Below, in pieces: positions 57,101 through 64,000 of a DNA stretch of 64,000 nt (positions within the stretch are counted from its first letter, which is position 1; every line of letters begins with the position of its first letter). The stretch lies in NCBI GenBank assembly GCA_019096065.1, contig JAGUCH010000001.1, positions 13,330,001 through 13,394,000 on the forward strand, written 5' to 3'. The notes beneath the pieces were generated by a model, which searched no databases, had not been told where the DNA came from, and was given only the letters and a program-made list of their open reading frames with translations. The stretch comes from Paracyclopina nana. Lineage: Eukaryota > Arthropoda > Copepoda > Cyclopoida > Cyclopettidae. The translations under genes were made by a program, and so were the position numbers.

Positions 57101-60100
57101 GTGAAAATGAAGCAAAAACTCGCGCTAAAAAAAGCCTGAGAGCACTTTTTTCCCAAGAAAAAGAGCCCAAGCTGTATTCAATAAAAATCTCGTTCAAGGC
57201 TGCATGGCCGCTGCAATTCTGAGCCTACACATATTAAAATGGATAACTATTAGTAAATAGTAGAGGGCTGGAATTTTCCCAGGGATCAGTCGTGATGAAT
57301 AGGATGACCAGCAATCACAGAGGGCAAAATTGCTCCGAAAAAAGGGCATATCCAAGAGGAATCCAAAGTCCAAGACCATTTCATAATGGCCAGCTTTCCC
57401 GAGGCTCGAGCTCGGTTTTGTTTGTTTACCTTTCCCTAGCGTGCCCGCGACCTGAAGCAGCTGAGCCGAGGAATTGATGCAGAAAATCACACAAATAATC
57501 TTTTGTTTGCTATTCAGAAAAAAAATCGGATGTGGACCACGGGTACAAACTGCGACAGGCAGCAATTACTGAGCTAACTATAAATAATAGGACAAACAAT
57601 GACCATGATGCCATTGATTTGCCATGTCATGTCATCATCAATTGAACTACGTACAAACATATCTGCTGAAATTGGCTTTGTGTAAGTCCAAAATTGAGGA
57701 AAGAGGCAAGTGCACTAAACACCTTCAAATGGCCATAAAGTGTTTTAACCTACTTATTATTGCAGTCATTTGATTAATGAATGGGGCTTTAAATTATGTT
57801 TTACAGGCAAAAGTCACAGCCATAAATCCTTCCTTACCGAAGCTAAAAGTCATTATAAAGAAACCGACATCCCTTTAAAGAAAGCTGGCCACAAAATAAG
57901 AATGAGCAGGAAAACATCTAGAGTACACTGACTGAACTTAACAAGTTTGAAACCTTATACAATTGAGCGAAGGCAGGGCATGTTGCCAAGCAATCATTTC
58001 AAATAAATTGACTAACAACGTATCAGTTTTCCTGGCTGACATCTAGAAAAAGCTGGAAAATGACGGCTGCTCTGAAAGAAAATGCCATATTATTTCATAT
58101 AGAACAAAGGAGATGTAGGCTGATGAAGCAACTTGCTCGCGAGCACGCAGGTAATCATAGGCCTTTGGCAAATAACTACTACTACGACTACTGTATTTGT
58201 GTGCAAAAATTAATAATAATAACGTTGAGGTCACGACTGCTGTTTCCACCAATTTTTAAAGCTACTTATTGCGCTGTAATTATGTTCAAGACCCTTGAAA
58301 ATGTGGTACACGTGAAGAATCGCTGAAGTGATGCAAAACAAAACGAGAACGTGAGGGTAGCTAAGCAAGGAAATGGCTAAAAACTACGGTACGCCACATT
58401 CCTTTAGAGCTTTAAATAATAGGATAGAATCCCTCTTTTAATGCCTGAAGTGGGCCTAATAATTTTGCGTGCCAAACTTAATCGGTTATCCATTAATAGC
58501 TGCCATTCTTCCCATTAATGAATACGCTTGCGAGTCTATATAGGAAAAAAGACCTATCACATGATGCCAGACACTGCGCGACCTTAAACTGCTTAACCAT
58601 GGCTGCATTGTTAATGAAAAAAGGAGGCTAAAATGGCAAAAGTGGATGGCTTACATCATAGGCAACGGCAACCAAGCTCGTTAGCATGTATGATGTTATT
58701 TCAGTTCTGATCTCTCACCTGTGACATCATAAACTCAACATTTTGAAGGATCTCTGGATTACGAGAGATATCCTTCAAGAATAGGCTGAGGACCCTTTTA
58801 TATCTTTATGAGGTCACTACGTTTGAAAGCTTAAACCAGTCACTTTTGTCCACTACCAACAATCAAGGCTTAATTAGCCAGAATGCATGGCTCATTGGGC
58901 AAACTGAGCTCAAAAAAACTTTCCCAGATAATTGCAGTACAAATAGCTCGTGTTCCTATTGAGTATTAAGGAAAACGAGAGCAAAAAGGTGAGGAATCCC
59001 CTGAAGCAAACTTATCTCATACCCGTATAGGTTTACAAACGCATCCATCAACCTTGAAGCAACAGTTCGCAATTTTTTAGCATTTTAAAAAGGCACTGCA
59101 TAGATTGCTGCACTTTGCTTCAAGGGCCTTTGACTGCCAATTAGTTTCTTGAAATACATGGTTAAAGTTAAAATGTCGAAGCTCACGGCAATTTATTTAT
59201 TTTTTGAAAGAAGTTTCTGCTGACCTGCCTAAAAAGTTATCCACTTTTTTCTTTAATCTTCTCAAACAAACACAAGCGAAAATTCTTAAAGAACCTAAAA
59301 AACACCATCCACCATTTCAATTTTTTCGCTGGTTTCGGTGCAATGTCAACAATTTGGAATCTAACGCTAACCCTGAATTTCAGAAGGCTAGGCCGGTCAA
59401 AAAAGACATCGGCGCGCGCTTAGAAGCTAGCCACTATTTAACTCAACTGAATGAGCTTGTTGGCTTAGAAGCGTGCCGGTCAAGCTTCAAGCCGGCGCGC
59501 GACCCCGAAAATGAAATATGCGTTCTGCAATGAAAATGAGCGTAAAGTTCGGAAATGAAAAACTTTCAAATTGCCATGTAGTTGGCTGGGAGAACACGAT
59601 TTTGCAAAACTATCAATGTAAACTTCAATCACTCTTATTTTAGCTCCGAGTATTTTTTCGGCGATTTTCTCGGAAAATCTCAAAAGGCGCACGAACGGAG
59701 AAGATTCAAAAATATGCCAACGCAGATCATCTTACCTTGAATAATAATTTCGCCATCCTCGTTCACTATCCCAAAAAGAAGCAGAGCGAGATTTGAATTT
59801 CCGATCACTTTTCTCGTATGCGTGCCGTTTCCAAACTGAGTTGCTATTTCGCCAATTTTCAGCTTTTGCTAACAGCTCATTCAGACTCAGCACAGCTTGA
59901 GCTGACCCAGATGCTTCGATTCGGAAACCGCTAAAGAGTCGCAAAAAATGCCAAAAGTCTTACGTCAAATTTTACTCTTGCCAATATGATGACATTTCTT
60001 AAATTGAGGAGCAATTGCAAATACTTATGAATTTTAAGATTGTTTTTTGCCACGTATTCCTCCATTCACGTAGCGGCTGCCTTTTTGTTGGCACGTACGA

Positions 60101-62583
60101 ACACATATTACTTTTTAAAACAATTAGAAGATGCAGGTAATTTCAGTGCTTTATGTTTTGGAAAGAACGAAGCACATTATTGCTCCACAATTGTGATATT
60201 TGTGATTTATTTACATTGGCTTCATCTCGGGAAAAATCGAGCCTTTTTGCACCAATTTGAGAAAAGCACTGTTATGGTACGAGCAACGCAAACAAAGATA
60301 ATTGCATGCAGATGCTATCACACATATGTAGATGTATGCGGAGCAATTCTTTCGTTCCCGAATTTTAACGGCTGCTCATGCGGTCCATAAGTCATTTTTT
60401 GATTAAACCTAGTGCTGCATCCTTGAAATTAACCCTCTAATTATGGCCACTCAGATTAGCCAAATCACTTATGAATGGACGGAAATGGTTCAATTTTTAA
60501 AAGTCGTGAGACGGCATGATCTATCCAATAGCCTATGAGTACGAAGAGCAAACATATGAGAAACAACTAGCATCAATTCACGCACTCGCTTTTGGCACAC
60601 CTTGTTCGAGTAGTAAATGTAGAGCAACAACTGTAAACAACAGCTAGATCTCAGCACTGGCGGAGCAGCTAGTCCTCTTTTTGAAACGTATTCTGGAAGA
60701 AATACAGTTTTACATAGCAGGGCTTCCCACTGTGCAGCCACATCTTGATCGCCATTTAACTTAAAAACGTGAGGCATAAAATTAAGTTAGCGGAGCAGCT
60801 CAAAACCGAAGTAACCCCGTTGCAGTTTTATGACAGATTCGTCGTTCTCCGACCACTGTGAATCGAATGCACTTTAGTGAGCGAGGCCACAATTCATGGG
60901 GCGCGAGAAGACTTTTCGCAGCATTTGTAGCAAAACTACGTACATAGAACTTAATCAGTAGCCAAGGCCTAGAAAATCTGCGAGCTAAGATTCACGCTCG
61001 GTTAGATGATGATAATAGGCTTTTCACGCATTATTTGTCTCGATTGGACACAGGGTGACTGGACAAATTCCAGCCACCCTATTTTATTTACTGTGTGGCT
61101 TTGCACAAAACCTTAATTGCGATGATACGACGAAACGTTTGGCTACTTTTACTCTCAGATTGATAAAATGCTAGTACTTACCGTAAAAAGGTACATTCAA
61201 TGCACAATCAAAACACGTACCTTTTTTCAAGCTGACATGACATTCTTGGTCAAGTTTGCTTTTTAAACGTGTCTCAAAAGGTTGCGTGATGTATCTTCAC
61301 ATCAAGAGTAGGTGAATGTATTTCTAATTGTGCATCGAGTGTCAGTTTATCAAAAAGCACTCGAAAATTAATTTTTGAACCCCGTTCTGAAGGGGGGAGA
61401 TTTGATGCCTCATTTCTCTTCATTCCGCTTTTTGTCTTGAGTAAGAGGAATATCAAAAGTCCAGTTGAGTAACGCGAGAGATTACTGGTTATGGAAGACA
61501 AAGTTAGTATGAAATAACCACTCTTTAAATGGAGAGGCTTAGTATTTGCTGAACTCTAAACCATAAATAGTCATATTTGGCTCTCCATAATTAGCGTCTG
61601 GAGAGAATGAAGTTGGTTTTTTTTCTCAGCACCTTTTCTTTATTTGTTAGTAAGGATGTTAATCACACACAGCATTTTCGTCAACATACTGGATTGGATT
61701 AGCCATTGCAGGCTGCCATGATTGTCCTGTAAATTGTCGACTGTCCCAATGTCGGCAATATTTCTGGCCTCCAAAATGGTGTAATTGAGCAATTGAGGCA
61801 TGTTGGAGGTTGACGTTGTCCTAAAAACGTTGCTTGCAGTGGCCACAAATGGGTGAGCAGCGGCGGCCTCGCTCGAAGATTCACCACTCATTTTCTCTCA
61901 GAGTTATGGAAGACTCACCATGTTATGGAAACTTTCCTGAAAAGAATGAAGATATTTCACTACCAGTGCACCCATATTGGTTATCTCCCACAGGGCCACT
62001 CGACATTGATGATGGCCCATCATAGTCAACAGGGCAAAAAGTCGTCCTCCCTTCCCCATTAATAACGTTTTTCCCTTTATCAAGTCCATGTGAAAAAGCA
62101 GTCGAGTCGGGGTTTAAGGGCACATTTTTCTCCCCTCTTGCACACAAACAGCACACAAAATGCACCCCAAGAATTCATTTGATGGCCGCCAAAACTGTGG
62201 GTCAATTGGTCAAAATTGTTGTAAAGATTCTCAACACTCAGCGTGACCCCACCAAATTGATGGACATCTTGTCTCAATGCTGTACGCTCAAGTTTTTGCT
62301 GTTCACTATACTGTACGCGAGGGAAATCGATTCTAGCTGTAATTTACCTGATTCTCCAGGGAGACGACATCATTAAATGTGCCCTATTTTCTATTAAAGC
62401 AGACAGGCGGGAGTACGAGCTGATAGAGAGTAAAGCTCGGAAAGGAGCCGAAAAGATGTATCTCGACGTAAATCTCCATGACGGCGAAAAAAAGGAATTT
62501 TGCACTACACATGAGCGAGTGTGCAATGCAAAACGACGACCGTAAAATGGGCTCCTGCCAGCCTTGGTCTTCGCGGAGAGGGG

Positions 62584-63821
62584 TACCCAACAAAACCCTG
62601 TTTTAACCTGTAACTATGTTGCAACTATCTTACCAACGAAATATGACAGCCTAGTTGACCACCCTTAAATGGAGACACGCATTAAATTGATTATGGCACC
62701 TTGTTGGTGTAGTGAGGGGCTAGTGAAAATGATATAGTGCATTATGTTTCTAAGTGACTTGAGCCACTGGTGATGTACCATATCATTCAAGCATAGTGCA
62801 CTGATAGTGTATACTTTTAAACTTTCAACCATAATGCTGCTACCAGACGCATGGTTCACTACCACGTAACTGCTAATGCACTACCTAGTTGTAAGTTAGT
62901 TAAAGGATTATTTATTAATGTAATTATCATATCATTATTTTGATTTAAGCATGGTCCACATAAACATCCAAGCATACTTGATGGTGCATGAACTTAGATG
63001 ACATCACTAGTGTTGACATAGTGTGTAACAGATTTTATTCTCCAAGGCCCTTTAACCAAGCATCCTCTTATGAGCAGTTAGTTCCATACAGTCTGTGCTC
63101 AATTTAGGCGCAAGATGGTGCTGACTATCAAACTAAAACTTAGGCAGCAAGGCTGAATGATTAGATTAGAATAAAAGAGTGGATGATAGTTACTGAATCA
63201 CACACAAAGTATACAGTATTGAAATATTAAAAAAATCTCAGCTTTTGTTTGAAAATGAGAAGCATGATATTTTCTAACTCAGTTTTCATGTTGTTCTAAA
63301 CAACACTCATTAATGATGATTTTTGAAATCTTAGAACCATTAAAAGTTATTGATAAGAACAATTTCACAAATTATTCAATTGCTAGCAGAGCCATCTCTG
63401 AACAGTTTACTAAGTTAGATTAGATGCCAACTTCACCTAAGGCGTTGAACATAGTATCAGACTCATGAAAAGGTAGTTACAAAAAACATAGTAGATGAAT
63501 AATACAATTTGCAGCATCCCATCATGATGAGCACATAGTTAAAAAAAGGTGGTGTTGCCCAAGTTTGTAACTTGCTAGAAACTACCTTCATAGCCTGGTT
63601 GCAGCATATTGAGAAAAATGGTAGTAGTACTATGAAAATGTACTTGGTTTTCACTAGGCCTGTCACATAGTAGGAAGATAGTTACAGGAAATGGTAGTGG
63701 CAACCAAGTGAATTTTTGCCATGCATTCTTAAAAACCAAGTTTCTGGGTAATTCAACTACCCATTTTTTGCCAACTACCTTTTCATTGGTGGTCAACTAT
63801 ACCAAAAGGTTTTGTTGGGTA
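62584..63821. mobile_element. Possible transposon-like unit with 14-bp inverted ends
   Basis: TACCCAACAAAACC at 62584-62597 is matched by its exact reverse complement at 63808-63821. A second inverted pair, TAGTTGACCACC, lies inside both ends, but at unequal distances. The interior is rich in GTAGTT/AACTACC words. No target duplication is evident, and no transposase frame is visible. It could be a degraded or non-autonomous DNA element of about 1.24 kb. Confidence 0.4.
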
Positions 63822-64000
63822 ACACCATGCCAGAGTGGCCCGTAACTTTTTAGCACTTTTCCGCTAGTTTTCGCCTATTGGAAAAAGATTGGCGACAGGA
63901 ATATTTCAATTTTAGTGCCGTAATACTTCACCCTAGGAACAAAAGTCATAGGAATATGAAGAAATATTTGTGTGGGCTTTTGACTTTTTAAAATGATTAC

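Larger units (their letters stand above)
33172..64000. other. Long gene-poor region (about 31 kb)
   Basis: No exon here can be assigned to a known family with confidence. Open frames are short, lack motifs and mostly occur without partner exons. The region holds three inverted-repeat elements (33294-33461, 45651-46255 and, less surely, 62584-63821), a perfect small hairpin at 54134-54159, a (GC)n run at 50761-50773, and two exon-like loci described under findings. The part next to 33172 should contain the missing Hr38 5' exon or exons and promoter, which I could not place. Confidence 0.5.

Overview
The window is a piece of an animal nuclear genome, most likely an arthropod and possibly a crustacean. 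The evidence is GT-AG introns, many of them only 53-67 nt; long AT-rich intergenic stretches; bilaterian families (bestrophin, FLVCR-type transporter, NR4A/Hr38 nuclear receptor, E2F, Rnd-like Rho GTPase); and a pacifastin-like cysteine-rich protein, a type seen mainly in arthropods. The species assignment is an inference. There are no bacterial-style operons, no CRISPR array and no rRNA. I recognised no tRNA by eye.

Layout. Seven protein-coding genes can be built from spliced exons. One lies on the + strand: an FLVCR-like 12-TM transporter (31-3934, 8 exons). It converges tail to tail, 80 bp apart, on a bestrophin chloride channel (4015-6329, -). Upstream of bestrophin on the same strand, about 100 bp away, is a small secreted-type protein with two six-cysteine pacifastin/VWC-like modules (6434-7062). 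After about 2.7 kb without a clear gene come an orphan 7TM receptor (9738-10702, -, one 59-nt intron) and an Rnd-like atypical Rho GTPase (13152-22660, -, with an 8.25-kb first intron and a very long serine-rich tail before its CAAX box). Next are an E2F4/5-type E2F (27362-28679, -) and an NR4A/Hr38 receptor (29999-33171, -, 5' end incomplete). From 33.2 kb to 64 kb I can name no gene with confidence. This stretch holds foldback (MITE-like) elements, small hairpins and two weak exon-like loci near 59.5-59.9 and 61.6-62.4 kb.

How the genes relate. They do not form one pathway. FLVCR and bestrophin are membrane transport proteins, the receptor is a signalling protein, the GTPase probably regulates the cytoskeleton, and E2F and Hr38 are transcription factors. 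The most informative local points are a consensus E2F site just upstream of the E2F start codon, two 57-nt introns that keep the frame and lack stops, the tight tandem pacifastin-like/bestrophin pair, the GTPase with a lost catalytic Gln and an altered G4 motif, and three well-supported long inverted-repeat elements. I did not find a convincing undescribed multi-gene system.
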